Assembly (NCBI GenBank): GCA_024222895.1
Contig: JAAEOR010000450.1
Coordinates: forward strand, 1-34,110
Length of the DNA stretch: 34,110 nucleotides
Source of the DNA: Hyphomicrobiales bacterium
Lineage (GTDB): Bacteria; Pseudomonadota; Alphaproteobacteria; Rhizobiales; Kaistiaceae
Reading direction: 5' to 3'
The position numbers and the translations under genes are program-made. How positions within the stretch are numbered: position 1 is the first letter of the stretch; every line of letters begins with the position of its first letter. The notes below the pieces were generated by a model. That model was not told the DNA's origin, did not search any database, and worked only from the letters and a program-made list of their open reading frames with translations. Positions 27,403-34,110 of this stretch are shown here, in pieces.

Positions 27403-27461
27403 CTCCTCCCCCGAGGTTTCGGGGGAGGTGGCGACGCGAAGCGTCGACGGAGGGGGCGCTG
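27403..27461. repeat. Left inverted repeat flanking the DUF559 gene
   Basis: The unit contains a perfect 10-bp hairpin (CCTCCCCCGA at 27405-27414 with TCGGGGGAGG at 27419-27428, loop GGTT), a second small hairpin (CGACGC/GCGTCG, 27432-27446), and ends GGAGGGGGCGCTG. It is the near reverse complement of 27849-27904. It lies 21 bp past the DUF559 stop. Confidence 0.9.
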
Positions 27462-27482
27462 TGGAGCGCCGAACAGCATCGC

Positions 27483-27845
27483 TCAGCCCTCGATGGCTGC
27501 CCGCGCAGCCTGAACGACCCGCTCCACCGTCTCGTCACACCGCTGCATCACCTCGACCGCAGAAATCCGCAGTGTCCTGATTCCCTGTTCGCGCAGCCAG
27601 GCGTCGCGCCGTTCGTCCCGCTCCGGCCGGTCGCCGACGGCATGGCCCCATCCATCGATCTCCACCGCGAGCCGGGCGGCAGCGCAATAGAAGTCGATGA
27701 CGTAGGGGCCAACCGGATGCTGGCGACGGAACACCGGCCGTCCCGGATGACGGACCCGCAGCCGAATCCAAAGACGTAGCTCGGGCGGTGTCATTGTCCG
27801 CCGCAGCCGCCGGGCATTCTTGATCGCCCCTGATGGTACTCTCAC
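27483..27845 (-). CDS. DUF559 endonuclease-like protein (Vsr-related fold)
   Basis: The 120-residue product matches DUF559: ARRLRRTMTPPELRLWIRLR at the N-terminus, then RRQHPVGPYVIDFYCAAARLAVEIDGWGH and a DAWLREQGIRTLRISAVEVMQ stretch. The spaced Asp (VIDFYC) and Glu-x-Asp (VEIDG) resemble the active site of PD-(D/E)xK nucleases related to very-short-patch repair enzymes. No activity is established for the family. I choose the GTG at 27845 because GGAGG sits about 9 nt upstream; an ATG at about codon 18 would cut the conserved N-terminus. The Shine-Dalgarno lies within the right flanking repeat. The gene is bracketed by inverted repeats, so it looks like the cargo or driver of a small mobile unit. 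Confidence 0.85.
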   Translation of the reverse strand: MRVPSGAIKNARRLRRTMTPPELRLWIRLRVRHPGRPVFRRQHPVGPYVIDFYCAAARLAVEIDGWGHAVGDRPERDERRDAWLREQGIRTLRISAVEVMQRCDETVERVVQAARAAIEG

Positions 27846-27848
27846 ATC

Positions 27849-27904
27849 AGCGCCCCCTCCGCCACGCTTCGCATGGCACCTCCCCCACAAAAAGTGGGGG
27901 AGGA
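27849..27904. repeat. Right inverted repeat flanking the DUF559 gene
   Basis: Read on the minus strand it gives TCCTCCCCC, a loop, GGGGGAGGTG, a CGAAGCG core and GGAGGGGGCGCTG, matching the left element at 27403-27461 with a few differences. The inner end lies 3 bp from the DUF559 start codon and carries its GGAGG. It partly overlaps the right copy of repeat A. Confidence 0.9.
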
Positions 27905-27910
27905 TAGGCG
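27879..27910. repeat. Palindromic repeat A, right copy
   Basis: This unit matches 27335-27366 in the same orientation with two substitutions, and forms a near-perfect hairpin (CCTCCCCCAC with GTGGGGGAGG, loop AAAAA). The downstream 27911-28049 stretch also holds a short CGCTCCTCCCC segment also present at the left flank. Confidence 0.9.
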
Positions 27911-28049
27911 TATCTTTCCACGCTTCAGCGCGACGGTACAACCGCGCTCCTCCCCTGATTTCGGCACGCCGAAACGGCTGAATCGGTTGACCGGGGATGG
28001 ATCGACGCGGACAATCACCTCGGGGCGGCGCAGACACGGAGAGAGCTGC

Positions 28050-28394
28050 ATGTCGCTGAGTTCGATATCGAACCTCCCGCGCGTCGCCGGGATTGTCATT
28101 GCTAGCTTCGGTATTCCCGCCGCGGTTCGCGCCGAGACGGGCACCACAGGCATCGACACCGCGTCGCTTGTTTCCGTCATTGGCGCCGTGCTGATCATTC
28201 TGCTGGCCGTCGTGATCGGCCTCTCCGTCGTCGCCAAGGTGCTGATCGTCAGCGGGGTGGTTTCGAGAGAGCCCAAAACGCCATGGGAGATCGCCGTGCA
28301 CGTCATGGCCGATATCGTCGGTCGGGTCCGCCCACATCGGTCCATTCGCGATCGCCGCAATCAACGATTTCCGGATCGCCCGGAGCGCTTTTGA
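28050..28394 (+). CDS. Small membrane protein of unknown function
   Basis: The 114-residue ORF starts at an ATG with GGAGAG about 7 nt upstream. Residues 1-28 look like a signal peptide or anchor (ending AVRA), residues 36-68 form a strong hydrophobic helix (SLVSVIGAVLIILLAVVIGLSVVAKVLIV), and the C-terminus is basic (RPHRSIRDRRNQRFPDRPERF), probably cytoplasmic. I do not recognise the family. The open frame upstream to 27873 is repeat-derived and probably not translated. It lies between the DUF559 unit and the RTX gene. Confidence 0.6.
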   Translation: MSLSSISNLPRVAGIVIASFGIPAAVRAETGTTGIDTASLVSVIGAVLIILLAVVIGLSVVAKVLIVSGVVSREPKTPWEIAVHVMADIVGRVRPHRSIRDRRNQRFPDRPERF

Positions 28395-28419
28395 GAGCGT
28401 GGCTGCCATCCAGGCGCGC

Positions 28420-28445
28420 TCAACCTATGGAAATCCATAGGTTGA
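28420..28445. promoter_or_regulatory. Perfect 26-bp palindrome upstream of the RTX gene (operator candidate, lux-box-like)
   Basis: TCAACCTATGGA and its reverse complement TCCATAGGTTGA form 12-bp arms around a 2-nt centre. The middle 20 bp satisfy the CT-N12-AG spacing of LuxR-type boxes. It ends 70 bp before the RTX ATG and 26 bp after the upstream gene. It has no T run, so a regulator site is likelier than a terminator. The LuxR link is inference; no luxR or luxI gene is in the window. Confidence 0.5.
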
Positions 28446-28515
28446 TGGCGTCGACGAGCGGGGGGTAGCGTGACTGCACCGTTCAGATGCTGGCTCTCAA
28501 GAGGCGCGGCAGGCG

Positions 28516-29172
28516 ATGGCAAACATCAATGGCACGTCAGGGAACGACTACCTCGTCGGCACCAACAATCGTGACCGCCTCAAGGGCAAGGCCGGCAAAG
28601 ACACCCTGAAGGGCAAGAAAGACAAGGACAAGCTGTGGGGTGGCAGCGGCAAGGACAAGCTGTGGGGAGATGACGGTAAAGACAAGCTGTGGGGTGATGG
28701 CGGTAGAGACACACTGAAGGGTGGCGACGGTAACGACACCCTGGATGGTGGCGGCGGCAACGACAAACTCAAGGGCGAAGGCGGTAAGGACACGTTGACC
28801 GGCGGGCCCGGCGCCGATGAACTGAACGGCGGTGGTGGAAAGGACACGGCCGAGTACAAGGATTCGCCGGTTGGCGTGACCATCGACCTTGTCGACGGCA
28901 TCGGGTTCTTTGGCCACGCCGAGGGCGATACCTTAAAGAAAATCGAACGGGTCAAGGGGTCCGGCTTCGACGATACCCTGCGCGGCGACAACCGCGATAA
29001 CCTGCTGGTCGGCCGTGACGGCAACGACACCCTTGACGGCAAGGACGGCGCAGACAAGCTCAAGGGCGGCGACGGCAACGACACGCTCGAAGGAGGGGGT
29101 GGCGCGGATATCCTTGATGGCGGATCCGGCACCGACATCGCCAGCTACGAGGATTCGCCCGGCAGCGTTTAA
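28516..29172 (+). CDS. RTX calcium-binding repeat protein, 5' part (frame ends at a +1 shift)
   Basis: The 218 residues from the ATG consist of glycine- and aspartate-rich nonapeptides (GGDGNDTLD type) that form calcium-binding beta-rolls in proteins secreted by type I systems. The first repeats are unusually lysine-rich (KGKKDKDKLWGGSGKDKLWG), followed by classic GGxGNDTL units and two spacer modules of the type YKDSPVGVTIDLVDGIG. The frame stops at TAA (29170-29172) in the middle of a second spacer, ASYEDSPGSV. Removing one T from the TTT at 29168-29170 restores SPGSVNVDLTTGIG and joins the next frame. No type I secretion genes are in the window. Confidence 0.85.
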   Translation: MANINGTSGNDYLVGTNNRDRLKGKAGKDTLKGKKDKDKLWGGSGKDKLWGDDGKDKLWGDGGRDTLKGGDGNDTLDGGGGNDKLKGEGGKDTLTGGPGADELNGGGGKDTAEYKDSPVGVTIDLVDGIGFFGHAEGDTLKKIERVKGSGFDDTLRGDNRDNLLVGRDGNDTLDGKDGADKLKGGDGNDTLEGGGGADILDGGSGTDIASYEDSPGSV

Positions 29173-30373
29173 CGTCGACCTGACGACAGGTATTGGTCAG
29201 AGCGGCGACGCCGAAGGCGACACACTCAAGCGAATTGAGGTGGTGATAGGCTCGAACGCCGGTTTCGGAGACAGGATCCAAGGCGATGGCAATAGCAACG
29301 CCCTTATCGGCCTCGATGGGTTTGACACGCTGGAGGGCCACGGCGGCAACGACACGCTCACCGGCGGCGACGGCATTGACAATCTCAAGGGCGGCGATGG
29401 GGAAGACATCCTGCTTGGTCAGGGGGACGGCGACATCCTCGAGGGGGGATCCGGCGGCGACACAATCAACGGCGGAGCTGGAGCGGACGACATTGCGATC
29501 TACCTGGGCTCGCCCAGCGGTGTCACCATCAGCCTGCTCGCGGGCACCGCATTCGGCGGCGATGCCGCCGGCGACACGCTGATCGAGATTGAACACCTCA
29601 GGGGATCGAATTCTGGAGATAACCTCTCAGGCGATGGCGGCGATAACTTTCTCGCGGGCGCGGACGGCCCTGACACGCTTGGGGGCAGCGACGGAGATGA
29701 CACGCTCGATGGCGGGGGCGGCACCGATCAGCTCTTTGGCGACCAGGACAATGACACGCTGATCGGTGGCGCCGGGGTTGACTTCCTGAACGGTTTCACC
29801 GGCACCGACGTGTTTGAGTATTGGAACGTTTCCGACACCGGAGTCGGAGTCGACAACCGCGATCAGATTCTCGATTTCGATGTCGGCGGCGATTCCGACT
29901 GGATTTCGCTGTTCCACATCGATGCGAATCCTGACACACCAGTGGACGATGCGTTCACGTTTATCGGCGCCAACCCGTTCAACGGTACCGCGCCTCAGGT
30001 CCGCTATTTCCATGCCGGCGGCAATACGATCGTCCAGGCCGAACTCGGCGGCGACGCTGACCCCATCGTCGATTTCGAGATTTTCGTCACCGGTCTGATC
30101 AACTTCGTCGCCGGCGATTTTTTTCCTCTAGGCCTGCTGCGCAGCGATTCTGACACTTTGAATGCTGGGATGAGGGCTCCCGTCCATCCTCCGCTCGTCC
30201 TCCGTGAAAGCGGAGGACCCTGGTTCTCTTCTATTGGCAGCAAGGGTGAGGGACCAAAACGTCGACGACAGGGTTTAGTTGCTGCGTCACGTCACCAAGC
30301 AGCGGGTCACCGACCGCGCACTCTGCTCTCAGGCACGGTTCACGGTCTTCCCGTGCGCCAGTCGGCAGACTAG
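29168..30373 (+). pseudogene. RTX protein, 3' part displaced by +1 frameshifts
   Basis: This frame continues the RTX protein (NVDLTTGIGQSGDAEGDTLKRIE, more GGDGxDxL repeats) and reaches a serralysin-like C-terminal domain (VDNRDQILDFDVGGDSDWISL, DAFTFIGANPF, GGNTIVQAELG). It should end in a secretion-signal-like AGDFFL, but an extra T in the seven-T run at 30118-30124 makes it read on into about 80 residues of intergenic repeat DNA, to 30373. With one T removed at each place, the product is a single 537-residue protein (28516-30131) with a proper stop at TAG 30129-30131. Either the gene is decayed, the runs are slippery, or both are sequencing errors. Confidence 0.75.
30198..30217. repeat. 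Small hairpin downstream of the RTX gene
   Basis: TCCTCCG (30198-30204) and CGGAGGA (30211-30217) form a 7-bp stem with a 6-nt loop, inside intergenic DNA after the restored RTX stop at 30131. It resembles dispersed repeats and may also help end transcription. The rest of 30132-30393 shows no gene beyond the misread RTX tail. Confidence 0.4.
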
Positions 30374-30393
30374 GGTCCTCTTCTACCGAAAGG

Positions 30394-31788
30394 ATGAGTG
30401 AGGCGATGGAACCGGTCGCGGCACAGACACATCAGCGGCCGAAGGTCGGTCGGCGGGCTATCGCTAGCTGGCTGATGTTCGACTGGGCGACCCAGCCCTA
30501 TTTCACGATCATCACCACTTTCGTCTTTGGGCCATATTTCGTCGCCCACGTTGCGGCCGGCCCGGTGCAGGGTCAGGCGCTCTGGGGCTATTCCCTCAGC
30601 GCCGCCGGACTGACCATCGCACTGCTTTCGCCGCCGCTGGGAGCGATCGCCGATGCCAGCGGCGCCCGTAAACCGTGGATCGCGGGCTTCTCGATCCTAC
30701 TGGTGATTGGCTCGGCCGCGCTCTGGTGGGCGGAGCCCGGTGTCGACAACGCCATCCTGATAGCCCTGGTCGCTTTCGCCATAGGCACCGTCGGCGCCGA
30801 ATTCGCCACCGTTTTCACCAACGCAATGATGCCGGACCTGGTCGAACGCGGCCGGCTCGGGAGGCTCTCGGGCAACGGCTGGGCCGTCGGCTATGTCGGC
30901 GGACTCGTCGGCCTCGCGATTGTCCTGGGGCTGATGGTCGGCAGCCCGGACACCGGCAAGACGCTTTTCGGCATCGAGCCGATTCTCGGCCTCGACCCGA
31001 TCCGCTTCGACGGTGATCGCGGCTCCGGTCCATTTTCGGCAATCTGGTACGTCGTGTTCGCGCTGCCGCTGTTTCTGTTCGTCCCCGACCTGCCGCGGCG
31101 GATGCGCCTCGGTGCCGCCATACGCGTCGGCTTCCGCGATCTCAAAGGGACGCTTCGGCAGCTTCGGCAAGATCCCAACGCCGCACGCTATCTCCTGGCG
31201 CACATGATCTATATCGATGGCATGGGCGCGCTGACCGCATTCGGCGCGATCTACGCAGCCGGAATATTCGGCTGGACAAGCATCGAACTCGGGCTCTTTG
31301 GCATCATTATCCTGGTCGCCGGCATCGGTGGCTCGCTTGTCGGCGGATGGCTGGACGACCGGATCGGGCCGAAATGGGTCATCGTGGTCAGCCTGCTGGT
31401 CCTTACCCTCTCGGCCCTCGGTATCCTGTCCGTCGATCGCACCCATGTCGCCTTTTTCATCGAGGTAACGCCGCCCAGTGATGATGGCGGACTATATGAA
31501 TCGGTCGGCGAAAGAGTTTATTTGGCCCTGGGCATTCTGATTGGACTTGTCGTCGGGCCGCTTCAGGCCGCCAGCCGAACATTGCTGGTTCGTGTCAGTC
31601 CGCTTGACAAGATCACGCAATATTTTGGGCTCTACGCGCTCTCGGGCAAAATAACCAGCTTCGTCGGGCCGCTGGCGGTGGGAATCTTGACCACAGCCTC
31701 GGGGAGTCAGCGGATCGGTATTTCGATCCTGCTCGTATTCTTTATTGTTGGTTTGATGATTCTCTCTCGGGTTAGGCAGGACGGATGA
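30394..31788 (+). CDS. MFS transporter, UMF1 (Atg22-like) family
   Basis: The 464-residue protein has about 12 hydrophobic helices and the UMF1-family N-terminal signature SWLMFDWATQPYFTIITTFVFGPYF (compare the DWANSAFA motif of the group), followed by the SPPLGAIADASGARKPW loop typical of MFS motif A. The substrate is unknown; yeast Atg22 exports amino acids from the vacuole. The ATG at 30394 or that at 30406 may be used; neither has an ideal ribosome-binding site. Its stop overlaps the start of the TPR gene by 4 nt. Confidence 0.9.
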   Translation: MSEAMEPVAAQTHQRPKVGRRAIASWLMFDWATQPYFTIITTFVFGPYFVAHVAAGPVQGQALWGYSLSAAGLTIALLSPPLGAIADASGARKPWIAGFSILLVIGSAALWWAEPGVDNAILIALVAFAIGTVGAEFATVFTNAMMPDLVERGRLGRLSGNGWAVGYVGGLVGLAIVLGLMVGSPDTGKTLFGIEPILGLDPIRFDGDRGSGPFSAIWYVVFALPLFLFVPDLPRRMRLGAAIRVGFRDLKGTLRQLRQDPNAARYLLAHMIYIDGMGALTAFGAIYAAGIFGWTSIELGLFGIIILVAGIGGSLVGGWLDDRIGPKWVIVVSLLVLTLSALGILSVDRTHVAFFIEVTPPSDDGGLYESVGERVYLALGILIGLVVGPLQAASRTLLVRVSPLDKITQYFGLYALSGKITSFVGPLAVGILTTASGSQRIGISILLVFFIVGLMILSRVRQDG

Positions 31789-33788
31789 GCCGAGGACCGG
31801 GGCGGGCGACCGTCTCACGACAGACCGAAGCCGTGCTTGGGGCTGCCGCCGCACATGTCGGTGCCGGCCGACTGCGCGCCGGTATCAAGGCACTGGAGAA
31901 GCACAAGCCGGCGCTCGAACATCCAACCGGGCAGAACATTCTCGGCAATGCCCATCTCCGCGCCGGTCGGATCGACGCCGCGCTCGCTGCCTTCGACGCC
32001 GCCATCGCCCAGGCACCCCGCTTTGCCGAAGCCCATTGCAGCCGTGGCGTCGCACTCCAGGAGTCGGGGCGAATGCTGGAAGCCCTGGCCGCCTTCGACC
32101 AGGCGCTGGCGCTACAGCCGGCCTATCCCCTCGCCCACTACAACCGCGGCAATGTGTTGAAGGCGCAGGGGCGCCTTGACGCTGCAGTCCGCGCTTATGA
32201 TCACGCGGTTCAGATGGAGCCGCGCTTCCCCGAGGCACACCTCAACCGCGGTATTGCCCTGCTGTCGTCGGGCCAATCAAAACCGGCACTCGCTGCGTTT
32301 GATCGAGCCCTGGCATTGCGACCTGAATGGAGCGAGGCGGTTCTGGGCCGGGCGACCGCGCTGGAACGGTTGCACCGTCCGGCCGAGGCGCTGGCGGCCA
32401 TCGATCCGTTGCTCGCGGCCGAACCCGACAATGCCGACGCCTTGATGGTAAGAGGTGACGCGCTCACCCACCTGAAGCGTGGCGACGAAGCGATGGACTC
32501 TTACTCCAAGTGCCTGGATTCACTGACAGATTCTACTGACGGACTGATCAAGCGGGCAACCGCATTGGTTGCCCTCGGCCGTCATGACGAGGCGCTGGCC
32601 GTCGCCGACAGGGCGATCGCAGCGGAAGGTGGCGCCGAGGCGCATATGGCGCGGGCCGCCGCGCTGCGCGAACTCGGCCGGTTTACGGAGCAGCTGGACA
32701 CTCTCGACACCGCGGCCACGTTCGGCCCACCCGGCGAAGCGCTTCACCATGCCCGCGCGGTGACGCTGGGTGAACTCGGCCGCCTTGACGACGCCGACGC
32801 CGCCTTTGAGCAGGCGATTGCGATTGGCGGAAGCAACGCCCGGACCCGCTACAACCGGTCGTTGTTACTCCTCCATCGCGGCGACTTCGAACGCGGCTGG
32901 GCGGAGCATGAACGCCGACTGGAACTGCCCGACTTTGCCCACGCTCCGGCCGGCTCAACGCCACGATGGAGCGGCGAGGCGATCACCGGTAAGTCCCTGC
33001 TCGTCTACGCCGAACGGGGAATCGGGGACGCAATCCAGATGCTGCGCTACCTGCCGCAACTGGCCACCACGCGCGCGAATCTGACGCTGGCGGTTCACCC
33101 GGCGTTGAAGCGCCTGGTGACGAGTAGCTTCACCGGCCTCGACATTACCGACCTGGACGCGGCGCCGAAGGATTTCGATCGCCAGGTTTCGCTGATGAGT
33201 CTGCCGCATATCTTCCAGACACGGGTCGACACAGTACCGGTACCGATTCCCTATCTGGACGCGGAAGACGCGCTGGTCGAGAAGTGGCGCGATCGCATCG
33301 GCGGCGACGGCTTTCGAATAGGGATCTGCTGGAGTGGCGATCCCGACCATCAGGCCGACCGCGGAAGATCCATCCCGCTCACGGCATTCGCACCGCTGGC
33401 GGCAATACCGGGCGTGCGGCTGATCAGTCTCCAGGCGATCAACGGTCTCGACCAACTGGCCGATCTTCCGAGCGATATGTCAGTCGAAACACTTGGCGAC
33501 GACATCGCCGACAATCCCGACGGGTTGGCCGAGATCGCCGCGGTAACCGCTGCCCTTGACCTGGTGATCAGCGCCGACACCGCGGTTGCCCATCTCGCCG
33601 GCGCGCTGGGTCGGCCGACCTGGACCGGCATACGTTTCCAGCCGGAATGGCGCTGGCCGGAAGGGAAGAGCGAACCGCCCTGGTACCCGACCATGTGGCT
33701 GTTCCGCCAGCCGGCGATCGGCGACTGGGCGGGCGTCATCAATGACATGAGCACCTATCTGTCGAAGCATGTGGGCGCCGCCAGGTAG
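31785..33788 (+). CDS. TPR-repeat protein with C-terminal glycosyltransferase-9-like domain
   Basis: The 667-residue protein has about nine or ten tetratricopeptide repeats in residues 15-380 (for example AEAHCSRGVALQESGRMLEALAAFDQALALQP), the linker NRSLLLLHRGDFERGWAEHERRLELP, and a C-terminal GT-B-like domain with YAERGIGDAIQMLRYLP, ICWSGDPDHQAD and DLVISADTAVAHLAGALGRPTW, which resembles heptosyltransferase/O-GlcNAc-transferase-like folds. Such proteins are common in alphaproteobacteria, and their acceptors are mostly unknown. The start overlaps the MFS gene stop (ATGA), so the two are cotranslated. Confidence 0.9.
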   Translation: MSRGPGRATVSRQTEAVLGAAAAHVGAGRLRAGIKALEKHKPALEHPTGQNILGNAHLRAGRIDAALAAFDAAIAQAPRFAEAHCSRGVALQESGRMLEALAAFDQALALQPAYPLAHYNRGNVLKAQGRLDAAVRAYDHAVQMEPRFPEAHLNRGIALLSSGQSKPALAAFDRALALRPEWSEAVLGRATALERLHRPAEALAAIDPLLAAEPDNADALMVRGDALTHLKRGDEAMDSYSKCLDSLTDSTDGLIKRATALVALGRHDEALAVADRAIAAEGGAEAHMARAAALRELGRFTEQLDTLDTAATFGPPGEALHHARAVTLGELGRLDDADAAFEQAIAIGGSNARTRYNRSLLLLHRGDFERGWAEHERRLELPDFAHAPAGSTPRWSGEAITGKSLLVYAERGIGDAIQMLRYLPQLATTRANLTLAVHPALKRLVTSSFTGLDITDLDAAPKDFDRQVSLMSLPHIFQTRVDTVPVPIPYLDAEDALVEKWRDRIGGDGFRIGICWSGDPDHQADRGRSIPLTAFAPLAAIPGVRLISLQAINGLDQLADLPSDMSVETLGDDIADNPDGLAEIAAVTAALDLVISADTAVAHLAGALGRPTWTGIRFQPEWRWPEGKSEPPWYPTMWLFRQPAIGDWAGVINDMSTYLSKHVGAAR

Positions 33789-34110
33789 TTCTCCTTTACA
33801 GAGGGAATGATTGCGAAGACGACCACGATATGCGTGCTTCGAGGGCCGCTGCGCGGCCACCTCAGCATGAGGCCGTTGTCGATGGACTTTGAGCAAAGGT
33901 GCGAACTCATGGGAAACACTTCCCTCCTCATCCTGAGGAGCTCCGCGTCCACGCGGGCCAAAGACAAAAAGGGATTGAGTTAACTGTCATCTATGGACGC
34001 CCCCGTGATTGCAAGGGGTTTGTGACAGGCTCTGGCAAGTTGGGTTTGCAGTCATCTATCCGGCCTCTGGTTGCGATCGTTTCTGGATCGCGGGCCATGA
34101 TGGAATCCGA
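33789..34110. other. Intergenic end region with palindromic repeats
   Basis: After the TPR gene there is no convincing coding frame up to the window end. The stretch is occupied by the repeat pair at 33837-33962, then 148 bp in which I see nothing recognisable. Confidence 0.6.
33837..33962. repeat. Inverted pair of palindromic repeats (same family as the imuB insert)
   Basis: The left unit (33837-33872) runs CTTCGAGG, a GGCCGC-TGC-GCGGCC hairpin, then ACCTCAGCATGAGG. The right unit begins CCTCATCCTGAGGAG at 33926 and is in opposite orientation, with a diverged outer end. The architecture and the core CCTCATCCTGAGG match the element inside imuB (20601-20746). Confidence 0.85.

Noticed and set aside
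27873-28049. A longer form of the small membrane protein starting at 27873
   Set aside because: The first 59 codons are translated repeat DNA; the ATG at 28050 has a good Shine-Dalgarno and begins a signal-like segment.
1-34110. tRNA or rRNA genes, an integrase or a classical insertion sequence
   Set aside because: I saw no tRNA-like cloverleaf, rRNA segment, transposase or integrase anywhere in the window.

Overview
The window is GC-rich, densely coding chromosomal DNA that reads as an alphaproteobacterium, plausibly a Rhodospirillales-like lineage; the family assignment is inference. The evidence is the very long (about 1,600 aa) NAD-dependent glutamate dehydrogenase, the imuA-imuB-dnaE2 mutagenesis operon behind a GTTC-N7-GTTC SOS box, the urease gene order, and several families of short palindromic intergenic repeats typical of this class.

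Layout. 1-1365 (-): 5' part of a long-chain acyl-CoA synthetase, cut by the window edge. 1443-1682 (+): TusA-family protein, convergent with a D-Ala-D-Ala carboxypeptidase (1697-2782, -). 3021-9181 (+): complete urease cluster ureD-ureA-orf-ureB-ureC-orf-ureE-ureF-ureG, with two unassigned membrane proteins and a candidate sigma-54 promoter in front of ureD. 9448-13276 (+): M20 amidohydrolase, ABC exporter and VOC-fold protein. 13313-14918 (-): lemA plus an M48 membrane peptidase. 14919-15332: repeat-bearing intergenic DNA. 15333-21713 (-): SOS mutasome operon imuA-imuB-dnaE2 with its LexA box at 21737-21751. 21918-22370 (+): exported cupin. 22457-27250 (+): NAD-GDH, with a 12-bp inverted repeat over its ribosome-binding site. 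27335-27910: a DUF559 nuclease-like gene enclosed by inverted palindromic repeats. 28050-28394: small membrane protein. 28516-30131: RTX gene carrying two separate +1 frameshifts in T runs. 30394-33788: UMF1-type MFS transporter translationally coupled to a TPR/glycosyltransferase-like protein. 33789-34110: intergenic repeats.

How the genes fit together. Urease releases ammonia from urea, and the large GDH interconverts glutamate and 2-oxoglutarate plus ammonia, so two nitrogen-metabolism units lie in the window. The SOS operon encodes the error-prone translesion system (DnaE2 polymerase, ImuB adaptor, ImuA).

The most unusual theme is palindromic repeats. Elements that look intergenic are embedded in frame inside imuB and dnaE2, and one of these families also occurs in an intergenic copy at the right end. 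A separate family forms long inverted repeats exactly bracketing the DUF559 gene and supplies its ribosome-binding site, giving a compact unit of about 500 bp that resembles a REP-associated mobile element.
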